Assembly (NCBI GenBank): GCA_022795855.1
Contig: JAAWHL010000008.1
Location: forward strand, 1-49,761
Direction of reading: 5' to 3'
DNA from: Lawsonibacter sp.
GTDB lineage: Bacteria; Bacillota; Clostridia; Oscillospirales; Oscillospiraceae
Length of the DNA stretch: 49,761 bases
In this document: positions 16,167 to 23,487 of the stretch, one piece after another
How positions within the stretch are numbered: position 1 is the first letter of the stretch
Layout of the letters: each line of letters begins with the position of its first letter
The notes under the pieces: generated by a model
Database searches by the model: none
Seen by the model: the letters and a program-made list of their open reading frames with translations, nothing else
What the model was told of the DNA's origin: nothing
Made by a program: the position numbers and the translations under genes

Positions 16167-17426
16167 TCAATCCCACACGGCGGTGGCGAAATAGTCCTCC
16201 GGGGTCTCGGCCCGGCGGATGAGGCGGACGGAGCCGTCCTCCTGGAGCAGCAGCTCGGCGGAGCGCAGGCGGCCGTTGTACTGGTAGCCCATGGCGTGGC
16301 CGTGGGCGCCGGTGTCGTGGATGACCAGCAGGTCGCCGGTCTCGATTTCAGGGAGCGTCCGGTCCACGGCGAATTTGTCGCAGTTCTCGCACAGGGAGCC
16401 GGTGACGTCATACCGGCGGTTACAGGGGGCGTCCTCTTTGCCCATGACAGTGATGTGGTGATAAGCCCCGTAGATGGCCGGACGCATCAGGTTGGCGGCG
16501 CAGGCGTCCACCCCGATATACTCCTTGTAGGTGTGCTTCTGGTGGAGGACCCGGGTGACCAGGTGGCCGTAGGGGGCCAGCATGAAGCGGCCCAGCTCGG
16601 TGCACAGGGCCACGTCCCCCATGCCGGCGGGGACCAGAATCTCCTCAAAGGCCCGGCGCACCCCTGCGCCGATGGCGGCAATGTCGTTGGCGCTCTGCTC
16701 GGGGCGGTAGGGCACCCCCACGCCGCCGGACAGATTGATGAAGGTGATATGGGCCCCCGTCTCCTCCTTCAGCTCTGCGGCGGTGCGGAAGAGGATGGCG
16801 GCCAGGGCGGGGTAGTAGTCGTTGGACAGGGTGTTGGAGGCCAGGAAGGCGTGGATGCCGAACTCCTCGGCCCCCTCCTCCCTCAGCCGCCGGAAGGCCT
16901 CCGTCATCTGGGGGCGGGTCAGGCCGTACTTGGCATCCCCCGGGTTGTCCATCACCTGGAAGCCCTCCTTGCTCTCCCCCAGGGTGAAGGTGCCGCCTGG
17001 GTTATACCGGCAGGATATTTTCTTGGGAATACAACCGATTGTTTTCTTCAAAAAGTCGATGTGGGTCAGGTCGTCCAGGTTGATGACCGCCCCCAGCTGC
17101 TGGGCCAGGGCAAACTCCTCGGCGGGGGTGTCGTTGGAGGAGAACATAATCTCATCCCCCTGAAACCCGCAGCGCCGGCTCATCATCAGCTCGGTCAGAG
17201 AGGAGCAGTCCACGCCGCAGCCCTCCTCCCGCAGCAGCTTGAGAATCTGGGGGTTTGGGGTGGCCTTGACGGCGAAATATTCCTTAAACCCGGGGTTCCA
17301 GGAGAAGGCCCGGTACAGGGCGCGGGCGTTTTCCCGGATGCCCCGCTCGTCGTACAGATGGAAGGGGGTGGGATACTGCCGGGTGATATCCCGGAGCTGC
17401 TCCAGGGTGACAAAGGGCTTTTTCAT
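16167..17426 (-). CDS. lysA: Diaminopimelate decarboxylase family protein
   Basis: A PLP fold-III decarboxylase, 419 residues, expected to convert meso-diaminopimelate to lysine. The PLP lysine is in EYFAVKATPNP. The glycine-rich phosphate loop is INLSGGVGVPYRP, followed by CTELGRFMLAPYG, and SLCENCDKF carries the active-site cysteine (usually CESSD). I chose the ATG at 17426 because GGAG lies 10 nt before it; a TTG at 17435 is too close. It follows a DUF4015 gene by 33 nt in one transcript. No other lysine gene is adjacent, and related enzymes act on other basic amino acids. Confidence 0.88.
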   Translation of the reverse strand: MKKPFVTLEQLRDITRQYPTPFHLYDERGIRENARALYRAFSWNPGFKEYFAVKATPNPQILKLLREEGCGVDCSSLTELMMSRRCGFQGDEIMFSSNDTPAEEFALAQQLGAVINLDDLTHIDFLKKTIGCIPKKISCRYNPGGTFTLGESKEGFQVMDNPGDAKYGLTRPQMTEAFRRLREEGAEEFGIHAFLASNTLSNDYYPALAAILFRTAAELKEETGAHITFINLSGGVGVPYRPEQSANDIAAIGAGVRRAFEEILVPAGMGDVALCTELGRFMLAPYGHLVTRVLHQKHTYKEYIGVDACAANLMRPAIYGAYHHITVMGKEDAPCNRRYDVTGSLCENCDKFAVDRTLPEIETGDLLVIHDTGAHGHAMGYQYNGRLRSAELLLQEDGSVRLIRRAETPEDYFATAVWD

Positions 17427-17459
17427 ATGCGGCAAACTCCTTAATCTTTGAAAATAGGG

Positions 17460-18698
17460 TCAGGACGGCGACGCCCCGGCGGGGAGCAGGCCGTCGGCCG
17501 TGTAGCTGTTCTGGGCGTTCCAGATGATCCAGTCGGTGCAGCCCGCGTCGTAGACCGCCTGAATCTGGGCGCGCAGCTCCTCGCCGCCGTAGCGGATGTG
17601 CCCTGGCACCCAGGAGGCGGTGAAGCCCTGGAGCCAGACCCGTACCCCGGCCCGCTCCTCCTCCGCCACGGCGGACAGGACGGTCTGGGACTGCTGAAGG
17701 GCGGTGAGAACCGTGCGGTAGGGTTCCCGGTCGGGCACGTCCAGGCCGAAGGCCCCGGCGGCGTAGTGGGAGGGGTAGACCATGGGGCAGATGAAATCGG
17801 CCGCCCGGGCCATGCCGGTGTAGCTCTGGCCGATGAGCCCGGCGTCCAACTGGCTGGAGATGACCGTGCCGAACACGTCGGCGGAGACCCACACCCCCTG
17901 GGCGTGGAGGGCGGAGCGGGCGTGGGTCAGAAATCCGGTGACGGCCTCCTCCCGGGTGGAGCCCTGGGCGGCGGGGTCGAAGTCGATTTCGTCCACGTTT
18001 TTCACAGTGGGGAAACGGACATAGTCAAACTGCACCTCGTCAAAGCCGGCCCGGGCGGCGTCCAGGGCGATTTCCGTCAGGTAGTCCCACACCTCCCGCT
18101 CGTAGGGGTTGACCCAGGCGGGGCCGCCCCCCTCGGTCAGAGGGGTCCCGTCAGTGCGGCGCAGGGCCAGCTCCGGGCGGGCCTGGGCCAGCACCGGGTC
18201 CTTGAAGGCGACCACCCGGGCGATGGTGTAGATTCCCTTCTCCTTCAGAGAGGCCACCAGCCCCGGCAGGTCGGAGATATAGCGCACTCCGGCCCCCAGC
18301 TCCGCCGCCGTGCCCGCCTCCGGAAGGTAGGTCAGCTTTCCCTCGTCGTTTTTCACGTCAATGACCACGGCGTTGAGCTCGGTGTCCTCAATCAGCCGGG
18401 TTAGTTCCTCCATATGGGCGCTGCCCGCCATGGGGCCGGAGATGTAGATGCCCCGGATAGGGCCGGGCGCGGGGGGCATGACCTCCTCCGGGCCGGGCTC
18501 GGACGGCGCCTCGGGTTCTGCCGGAGTGGAGACGGCGGCCTGGCGCGCGCTGGGCGGTTCCCGCCCCTCTTCGGTGAGGGCGGGCCGGAGCCAGGACCAC
18601 CCGGCCAGGGCGGCCAGGGCCAGCGCCGCCAGAAGCAGCAGGCCGGAGGGGCCCCGGCTGCCCCGGTAGCGGTTGGCAGAGCTGCTGTATCGGGACAT
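17460..18698 (-). CDS. Membrane-anchored putative glycoside hydrolase (DUF4015)
   Basis: A 412-residue protein with a short basic N-terminus, one signal-anchor helix (LLLLAALALAALAGWSWL) and a Pro/Glu linker. A TIM-barrel-like DUF4015 putative glycosyl hydrolase domain follows (GIYISGPMAG, NAVVIDVKNDEG, GFDEVQFDYVRFPT, SADVFGTVIS, DFICPMVYPSHY). The acidic residues in the YVRFP block and in VFG are plausible catalytic sites. The substrate is unknown, probably an extracellular glycan. The ATG at 18698 has AAGGAGGAG before it; the 10-residue longer ORF start does not. Own promoter, followed by lysA. Confidence 0.85.
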   Translation of the reverse strand: MSRYSSSANRYRGSRGPSGLLLLAALALAALAGWSWLRPALTEEGREPPSARQAAVSTPAEPEAPSEPGPEEVMPPAPGPIRGIYISGPMAGSAHMEELTRLIEDTELNAVVIDVKNDEGKLTYLPEAGTAAELGAGVRYISDLPGLVASLKEKGIYTIARVVAFKDPVLAQARPELALRRTDGTPLTEGGGPAWVNPYEREVWDYLTEIALDAARAGFDEVQFDYVRFPTVKNVDEIDFDPAAQGSTREEAVTGFLTHARSALHAQGVWVSADVFGTVISSQLDAGLIGQSYTGMARAADFICPMVYPSHYAAGAFGLDVPDREPYRTVLTALQQSQTVLSAVAEEERAGVRVWLQGFTASWVPGHIRYGGEELRAQIQAVYDAGCTDWIIWNAQNSYTADGLLPAGASPS

Positions 18699-18747
18699 AG
18701 TGCTCCTCCTTCCGGCAGAACGTGACATTCTTTTTCCGAACAGGTCG

Positions 18748-18776
18748 ATTATACCGGGAAATTCCCGTCAGGGCAA
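18748..18776 (-). promoter_or_regulatory. Promoter of the DUF4015-lysA unit with palindrome in the spacer
   Basis: On the reverse strand TTGCCC, a 17-nt spacer and TATAAT. The spacer holds the palindrome CGGGAAATTCCCG (18755-18767), a candidate repressor site. Confidence 0.65.
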
Positions 18777-18918
18777 GAGGAACGGCAAAAAAATCCGGAG
18801 TTTTGCGGTCGGAACGCGCCGGTTCCGTCCGAAAATCGGAAAAAACCACAAAGGCCGGGGCCGGAGAGCGGCGGCGTTTGGAGCGATAGGAAAAAAGAGA
18901 GAAATCCGGCGTTCCCTC

Positions 18919-18947
18919 TTGCGCTTCCTCCCGCCTTCTGATATAAT
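18919..18947 (+). promoter_or_regulatory. SigA-type promoter of uraA
   Basis: TTGCGC (18919-18924), a 17-nt spacer and TATAAT (18942-18947). The transcript would carry about 145 nt before the uraA ATG at 19100. Confidence 0.75.
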
Positions 18948-18979
18948 AAGCCGAAAATTGAGAAGGGGGTGGAGCGGCG

Positions 18980-19099
18980 ATGGCGAAGGGACTGTTTTTC
19001 CCCTGGGCCGCGGCGCTGTTATTCTTTTCTCTTTCGCCGGATGACAATCACGTTTGTGGTTGTCTTTTTTTGTGGAGAAATCTGAGAGGGGAGAAAGAA
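18980..19099 (+). other. Translatable leader in frame with uraA
   Basis: An ATG at 18980, preceded by AAGGGGGTGGAG, opens 40 codons (MAKGLFFPWAAALLFFSLSP and onward) that run without a stop into the uraA ATG at 19100. The coding strand has a T-rich stretch (TTATTCTTTTCTCTTTC) just before a terminator hairpin. This is the layout of the E. coli pyrBI leader, except that the leader has no stop of its own. It could be a leader peptide that controls attenuation or a true N-terminal extension of the permease. Confidence 0.5.
19043..19071 (+). terminator. Intrinsic terminator (attenuator) inside the uraA leader
   Basis: GACAATCAC, loop GTTT, GTGGTTGTC, then seven T residues. The stem is 9 bp with one G-U pair. 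It lies 29 nt before the uraA ATG and downstream of the uraA promoter, so transcription must read through it to express the permease. Confidence 0.8.
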
Positions 19100-20455
19100 A
19101 TGAATCCAAACGAACCCATCCGCGACGCCCGGCAGCTGGGCGTGCCCAAAATGCTGGTTCTGGGCATTCAGCACATGTTCGCCATGTTCGGCGCCACCAT
19201 CCTGGTCCCTATCATCGTCAGCAGCCAGTACGGCCTGCCCCTGAACATCCAGACCACCCTGTTTTTCGCCGGAATCGGCACCCTGTTTTTCCACCTCTGC
19301 GCCCGGATGCGGGTGCCCGCCTTCCTGGGGTCCTCCTTCGCCTTCCTGGGTGGCTTTGAGACCATGTCCAGGCTGGACCAGGGGATTTACGCCGGCATGG
19401 AGCCTGCGGAAAAGCTCCAGTACGCCTGCGGCGGCATTGTGGCCGCCGGCCTGCTCTATCTGATCCTGGCCCTGCTGGTCAAGGTGGTGGGTGTGCGGAA
19501 GGTGATGCGGTTCCTGCCCCCGGTGGTCACCGGCCCCATCATTGTGTGCATCGGCCTGAACCTGGCCCCCTCGGCGGTGAGCAACGCCGCCACCTGCTGG
19601 CCTCTGGCGCTGATAGCCCTGGCGGTGATTATCATCTTCAACATCTGGGGAAAGGGGATGCTGAAAATCGTCCCCATCCTGCTGGGCGTGGTGGTGTCCT
19701 ATCTGGCGGCTCTGGTGATGAACGCCTGCGGCGTGACCGCCGCCGACGGAACGCCCCTGCTGGACTTCACCGCCGCGGTCCAGGCCGGCTGGGTGGGCCT
19801 GCCCCCCTTCCAGCTGGCAAAGTTTGACCTGTCCGCCGTGCTGGTCATGGCCCCCATCGCCGTCGCCGCCATGATGGAGCACATCGGCGACATGTCCGCC
19901 ATCTCCGCCACCGTGGGGGAGAACTTCCTGGAGGACCCCGGCCTGCACCGCACCCTGGTGGGGGACGGACTGGCCACCACCCTGTCCGCCCTGTTCGGCG
20001 GCCCCGCCAACACCACCTACGGCGAAAACACCGGCGTGCTGGTGCTCTCCCGGGTCTACGACCCCAAGGTAATCCGCCTGGCCGCCCTCTATGCGGCGGT
20101 GCTGGGCTTTATCCCCAAAATGGCCGGGCTGATTGGTTCCATGCCCTCCGCCATCGTGGGCGGCGTGTCCTTCATGCTCTACGGCATGATTTCCGCCATC
20201 GGCGTGCGCAACATTGTGGAGAACCGGGTGGACTTCACCAACTCCCGCAACCTGATTATCGCCGCCGTGATTCTGGTGTGCGGGCTGGGCTTTTCCGGCG
20301 GCCTGACCTTCCAGGTGGGGGGCGCGTCGATGACCCTGACCTCCCTGGCCATCGCGGCCATCGCCGGCATCGCGCTCAACGCCGTCCTGCCCGGCAACGA
20401 CTACGAATTCGGCATCAACCCCGAGGGGGACAAGCACCGGGGCATCCACCCGTAA
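19100..20455 (+). CDS. uraA: Uracil permease, NCS2 family
   Basis: A 451-residue NCS2 nucleobase:cation symporter with about 12-14 membrane segments. Family features are GIQHMFAMFGATILVPI in the first helix, then SAFLGGFET-like and MMEHIGDMSAIS blocks, and GGPANTTYGENTGVL. The MMEHIGD glutamate is a substrate-binding position in UraA. Uracil is the most likely substrate, fitting upp and cdd nearby. The ATG at 19100 has GAGAGGGGAGAAAG upstream. An in-frame upstream ATG would give 491 residues. Expression is probably controlled by the leader attenuator. Confidence 0.93.
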   Translation: MNPNEPIRDARQLGVPKMLVLGIQHMFAMFGATILVPIIVSSQYGLPLNIQTTLFFAGIGTLFFHLCARMRVPAFLGSSFAFLGGFETMSRLDQGIYAGMEPAEKLQYACGGIVAAGLLYLILALLVKVVGVRKVMRFLPPVVTGPIIVCIGLNLAPSAVSNAATCWPLALIALAVIIIFNIWGKGMLKIVPILLGVVVSYLAALVMNACGVTAADGTPLLDFTAAVQAGWVGLPPFQLAKFDLSAVLVMAPIAVAAMMEHIGDMSAISATVGENFLEDPGLHRTLVGDGLATTLSALFGGPANTTYGENTGVLVLSRVYDPKVIRLAALYAAVLGFIPKMAGLIGSMPSAIVGGVSFMLYGMISAIGVRNIVENRVDFTNSRNLIIAAVILVCGLGFSGGLTFQVGGASMTLTSLAIAAIAGIALNAVLPGNDYEFGINPEGDKHRGIHP

Positions 20456-20470
20456 AAACTGCGGCAAGTT

Positions 20471-20512
20471 TCACCTCTCCCGCTCATAAACATGACGGGA
20501 GAGGTGATTTTT
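20471..20512 (+). terminator. uraA terminator whose 3' arm contains the yqfC ribosome site
   Basis: TCACCTCTCCCG and CGGGAGAGGTGA form a perfect 12-bp stem with a 13-nt loop, followed by TTTTT and then directly by the yqfC ATG at 20513. The GAGAGGTGA of the right arm is also the only ribosome site of yqfC, so the folded hairpin would hide it. Confidence 0.75.
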
Positions 20513-20794
20513 ATGGAAAAACGAGGGCGGCGCGAGGGCCTGCTGGAGCGGACGGCCCAGGCCCTGGACCTGCCGGCCGACGCGGTGGCCGGCCTGCCCA
20601 GGGTGGAGCTGGTGGGGGACAAGGAGCTGCGGATGGAGAACCACCGGGGCATCCTGGCCTACGGGGACCGGGAGATCCACATCAGCGGCGGGCCCTTTGT
20701 GGTAAAAGTGACGGGAGAGGGGCTGGAGCTGCGGGCCATGACGGGGCTGGAGCTGCTGATTACCGGCCGCATCGCCGGCGTGCAGCTGTCCTGA
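20513..20794 (+). CDS. yqfC: Sporulation protein YqfC (YabP/YqfC family)
   Basis: A 93-residue YabP/YqfC family protein, conserved in endospore formers, where yqfC and yqfD form a SigE-dependent pair. It shows LPRVELVGDKELRMENHRGI and the C-terminal LELLITGRI. I chose the ATG at 20513, which has GAGAGGTGA; the ATG at 20492 has none and lies in a hairpin loop. No SigE promoter was identified by eye. yqfD starts 12 nt downstream, as in other spore formers. Confidence 0.9.
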   Translation: MEKRGRREGLLERTAQALDLPADAVAGLPRVELVGDKELRMENHRGILAYGDREIHISGGPFVVKVTGEGLELRAMTGLELLITGRIAGVQLS

Positions 20795-20806
20795 GGGGGT
20801 GGGGAG

Positions 20807-22018
20807 ATGAGAAGACTGGTCAACCTCCTCCGGGGGGTGGTGGAGCTGACCGCCCAGGGGCCCTTCCCCGAGCGGCTGCTGAACCTGTGCGCCCAGCGCC
20901 GCCTGGAGTTCTGGGGGCTGGAGTGGGAGGACGGACACACCATGTCCCTGAAAATCCGGCGGCAGGACCTGAAGGAGCTGCGGCAGCTGGGGGAGCGGGT
21001 GGGCTGTGCCGTCACGGTGCGCTCCGGGCGGGGGCTGCCCAGCTTTCTGGGGCGGTTCCGGAAGCGGTACGCCTTTCTGGCGGGACTGGCGCTGTCCCTG
21101 TCGGCGGTGTGCGTGCTGTCCAGCTTTGTGCTGTCCATCCAGGTGACGGGCAACCAGCGGGTGCCCGCCGCCCAGATTCTGGGGGAGCTGCGCCGCCTGG
21201 GGCTGCGCCCGGGGGTGTACGGCCCGGGCCTGGAGCTGAAGCAGCTGTCCCAGGAGGCCCTGCTGAGCCTGGAGGAGCTGTCCTGGATGACCATCAACCT
21301 GTGCGGCACCCGGGCGGAGGTCATTGTGCGGGAGGCGGTGCCGCCCCCCAAGCTGGACGAGGAGGAGGGGTGCTACGACGTTGTGGCCCAGGCGGACGGC
21401 CTGATTACCCACATCGAACCCCTGAACGGCGAGGCCCTGGTGCAGGAGGGGGACACGGTGCTGGCCGGGGAGGTGCTGATTTCAGGCAATGTGAGCATGG
21501 AACCGCCCATGTACAGCAGCCTGCCCGTGCGGTACTACCAGACCCACGCCCGGGGCCGGGTGTGGGCCCAGACCTGGCGGGTCATCACGGCCAGAATTCC
21601 CCTGACGGCGGCGGTGAAGCACTACACCGGGGAGGAGCTCACCCGCCGCAGCCTGAATTTTTTCGGCAGCCGGCTGGATTTTTACAGAAACAGTAGCATT
21701 TCATGGCCGTTCTATGATAAAATAACGGAGGTCTATCCGCTGACCCTGCCCGGCGGGCTGGAAACCCCCATCCGCTGGGGGGTGGAGCGCTGCCGCGCCT
21801 ACTCCGTTCAGACGGAGGAGGTGGACCGGGACGCCGCCCAGACCCTGCTGGAGGAGCGGCTGAGCCTGCGCCTGGAGCAGGCCATAGGGGCGGAGGGCGC
21901 GGTGGAGGAAAAGCAGTTCGCCGCCCGGGTGGACGACGGCTGGCTGGAGGTCACCCTGACCGCCCGGTGCCAGGAGGAGATTGGCCGCGAGGTCCCAGCC
22001 CAATACGGGGAGCCGTAA
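20807..22018 (+). CDS. yqfD: Sporulation protein YqfD
   Basis: A 403-residue YqfD family membrane protein needed for efficient spore formation in relatives. An N-terminal soluble region comes first, then a basic stretch (GRFRKRYAFLAGLALSLSAVCVLSSFVLSI) with a single transmembrane helix near 85-110, and a large outer domain with LRRLGLRPGVYGPGL and IVREAVPPPKL. GGGGGTGGGGAG precedes the ATG. It follows yqfC closely and precedes phoH, the usual order in Firmicutes. Confidence 0.93.
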   Translation: MRRLVNLLRGVVELTAQGPFPERLLNLCAQRRLEFWGLEWEDGHTMSLKIRRQDLKELRQLGERVGCAVTVRSGRGLPSFLGRFRKRYAFLAGLALSLSAVCVLSSFVLSIQVTGNQRVPAAQILGELRRLGLRPGVYGPGLELKQLSQEALLSLEELSWMTINLCGTRAEVIVREAVPPPKLDEEEGCYDVVAQADGLITHIEPLNGEALVQEGDTVLAGEVLISGNVSMEPPMYSSLPVRYYQTHARGRVWAQTWRVITARIPLTAAVKHYTGEELTRRSLNFFGSRLDFYRNSSISWPFYDKITEVYPLTLPGGLETPIRWGVERCRAYSVQTEEVDRDAAQTLLEERLSLRLEQAIGAEGAVEEKQFAARVDDGWLEVTLTARCQEEIGREVPAQYGEP

Positions 22019-22054
22019 TTCCAACAAGGAGATTGTACCAAGGAGACAGTGCCA

Positions 22055-23035
22055 ATGACAGAACAGAGCATCAGCCTGGAGCGCATGGAGGAGACCATCA
22101 GCGTCTTCGGGTCGTTTGACGAAAATATCCGCATCATCGAGCGGGAGCTGGGCGTCTCGGCGGTCAGCCGGGACTCGGCCCTGAAGGTGTCCGGCGAGGA
22201 CCCGGAGGCGGTGCTGCTGGCCGTGAAGGCCATCCAGGGGCTGATGTCCCTGGCCGCCCGGGGGGAGGCCATCCAGGAACAGAACGTGCGCTACATCATC
22301 CAGCTGGTCCGCTCGGGCAGCGAGGAGAAAATCGGGCAGCTGGCGGCGGACGTGCTGTGCGTCACCGCCAAGGGCAAGCCCATCAAGGCCAAAACCCTGG
22401 GCCAGAAAAAGTACGTGGAGGCCATTAAAAACAACGTGGTCACCCTGGGCATCGGCCCGGCGGGCACCGGCAAGACCTATCTGGCCGTAGCCGCCGCCGT
22501 GGCCGCCTTCCGGGCCAAGGAGATTAACCGCATCATCCTGACCCGACCGGCGGTGGAGGCGGGGGAGCGGCTGGGCTTTCTCCCCGGGGACCTCCAGTCC
22601 AAGGTGGACCCCTATCTGCGGCCCCTGTATGACGCCCTGTTTGACATGCTGGGCCCCGAGACCTACCAGAAATATCTGGAGCGGGGCAATATCGAGGTGG
22701 CCCCCCTGGCCTATATGCGCGGCCGCACCCTGGACGACAGCTTTATCATCCTGGACGAGGCGCAGAACACCTCCCGGGAGCAGATGAAGATGTTCCTGAC
22801 CCGCCTGGGCTTCGGCTCCAAAATCGTCATTACCGGCGACATCACCCAGATTGACCTGCCCGCCGACAAGGTCTCCGGACTGCGGGAGGCCATGCGGGTG
22901 CTGAAGGGGGTGGAGGGCATCGCCGTCCTCCGCCTGACCGAGTCGGATGTGGTCCGCCATGCCCTGGTGCAGAAAATCATCAGGGCCTACGAGGCGGACG
23001 AGGACCGGCGGGAGAAAAAGGAGCACAGGCGGTGA
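22055..23035 (+). CDS. phoH: PhoH family ATPase (YbeZ/YqfE-like)
   Basis: A 326-residue PhoH-like P-loop ATPase linked to RNA metabolism and often found with ybeY. The N-terminal region looks KH-like; Walker A is GPAGTGKTYLAVAAAV, Walker B is SFIILDEAQNTS, and TGDITQIDLP is the conserved sensor. The start at 22055 has AGGAG at 9 nt; a GTG at 22049 is too close. In most relatives phoH is followed by a PgpH-type gene and ybeY; here an unknown gene, a MATE exporter and a regulatory module separate them. Confidence 0.95.
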   Translation: MTEQSISLERMEETISVFGSFDENIRIIERELGVSAVSRDSALKVSGEDPEAVLLAVKAIQGLMSLAARGEAIQEQNVRYIIQLVRSGSEEKIGQLAADVLCVTAKGKPIKAKTLGQKKYVEAIKNNVVTLGIGPAGTGKTYLAVAAAVAAFRAKEINRIILTRPAVEAGERLGFLPGDLQSKVDPYLRPLYDALFDMLGPETYQKYLERGNIEVAPLAYMRGRTLDDSFIILDEAQNTSREQMKMFLTRLGFGSKIVITGDITQIDLPADKVSGLREAMRVLKGVEGIAVLRLTESDVVRHALVQKIIRAYEADEDRREKKEHRR

Positions 23036-23463
23036 GCCGGCAGGAGCGGTTCGGCTTTGTGCTGGAAATTGACGGGGCGGCCTCACGGGAGTGGTACGCC
23101 CAGGCGGGGGAGTGGGACTGCGGATGCGGCCACTGCCGGAATTTTTTGAAGCTGGCCCGGGCGCGGGCGCTGCCCGCCCCGGTGCTGGAATTCCTGGACG
23201 GGCTGTCTATTCCGCCGGAAAAGTCCACCTATGTGTGCCAGATGGGCCGGGAGGGGGACAGGCATTTTTACCAGTTCAACTACCGTCTGGCGGGGCGGGA
23301 GCCGGCCGGGCCGGAAGGGGATTCCGGCAAACAGGGCTGGGGGAGCGTGTGGTGCGGGCATGACCCCTACCCCTACGGCGCGCCGGGGTTTCCGGAGCCC
23401 AATTTTGATTTGGCCTTTTTTGTATGGCTGCCCTGGGCGCTGGACGAGCCCCAGGACGGCTGA
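23032..23463 (+). CDS. Unknown protein with a CxCxxC motif
   Basis: A 143-residue protein I cannot assign to a named family. It has WDCGCGHCRNFLKLA near residues 28-42, a possible metal-binding knuckle, and an aromatic C-terminal half (WGSVWCGHDPYPYG, FDLAFFVWLPWAL). There is no signal peptide or membrane helix. The start is a GTG inside the phoH stop codon (GTGA) with GGAG 8 nt upstream, so it is translationally coupled to phoH. The MATE gene starts 24 nt after it. Confidence 0.65.
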   Translation: MSRQERFGFVLEIDGAASREWYAQAGEWDCGCGHCRNFLKLARARALPAPVLEFLDGLSIPPEKSTYVCQMGREGDRHFYQFNYRLAGREPAGPEGDSGKQGWGSVWCGHDPYPYGAPGFPEPNFDLAFFVWLPWALDEPQDG

Positions 23464-23487
23464 ATAGAGAAGAGAGGGAGCAGTTCC

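Noticed and set aside
18950-19099. PyrR-binding site or known riboswitch in the uraA leader
   Set aside because: No match to a PyrR-type binding loop or a known riboswitch core was seen by eye; only the terminator, U tract and start codon are supported.
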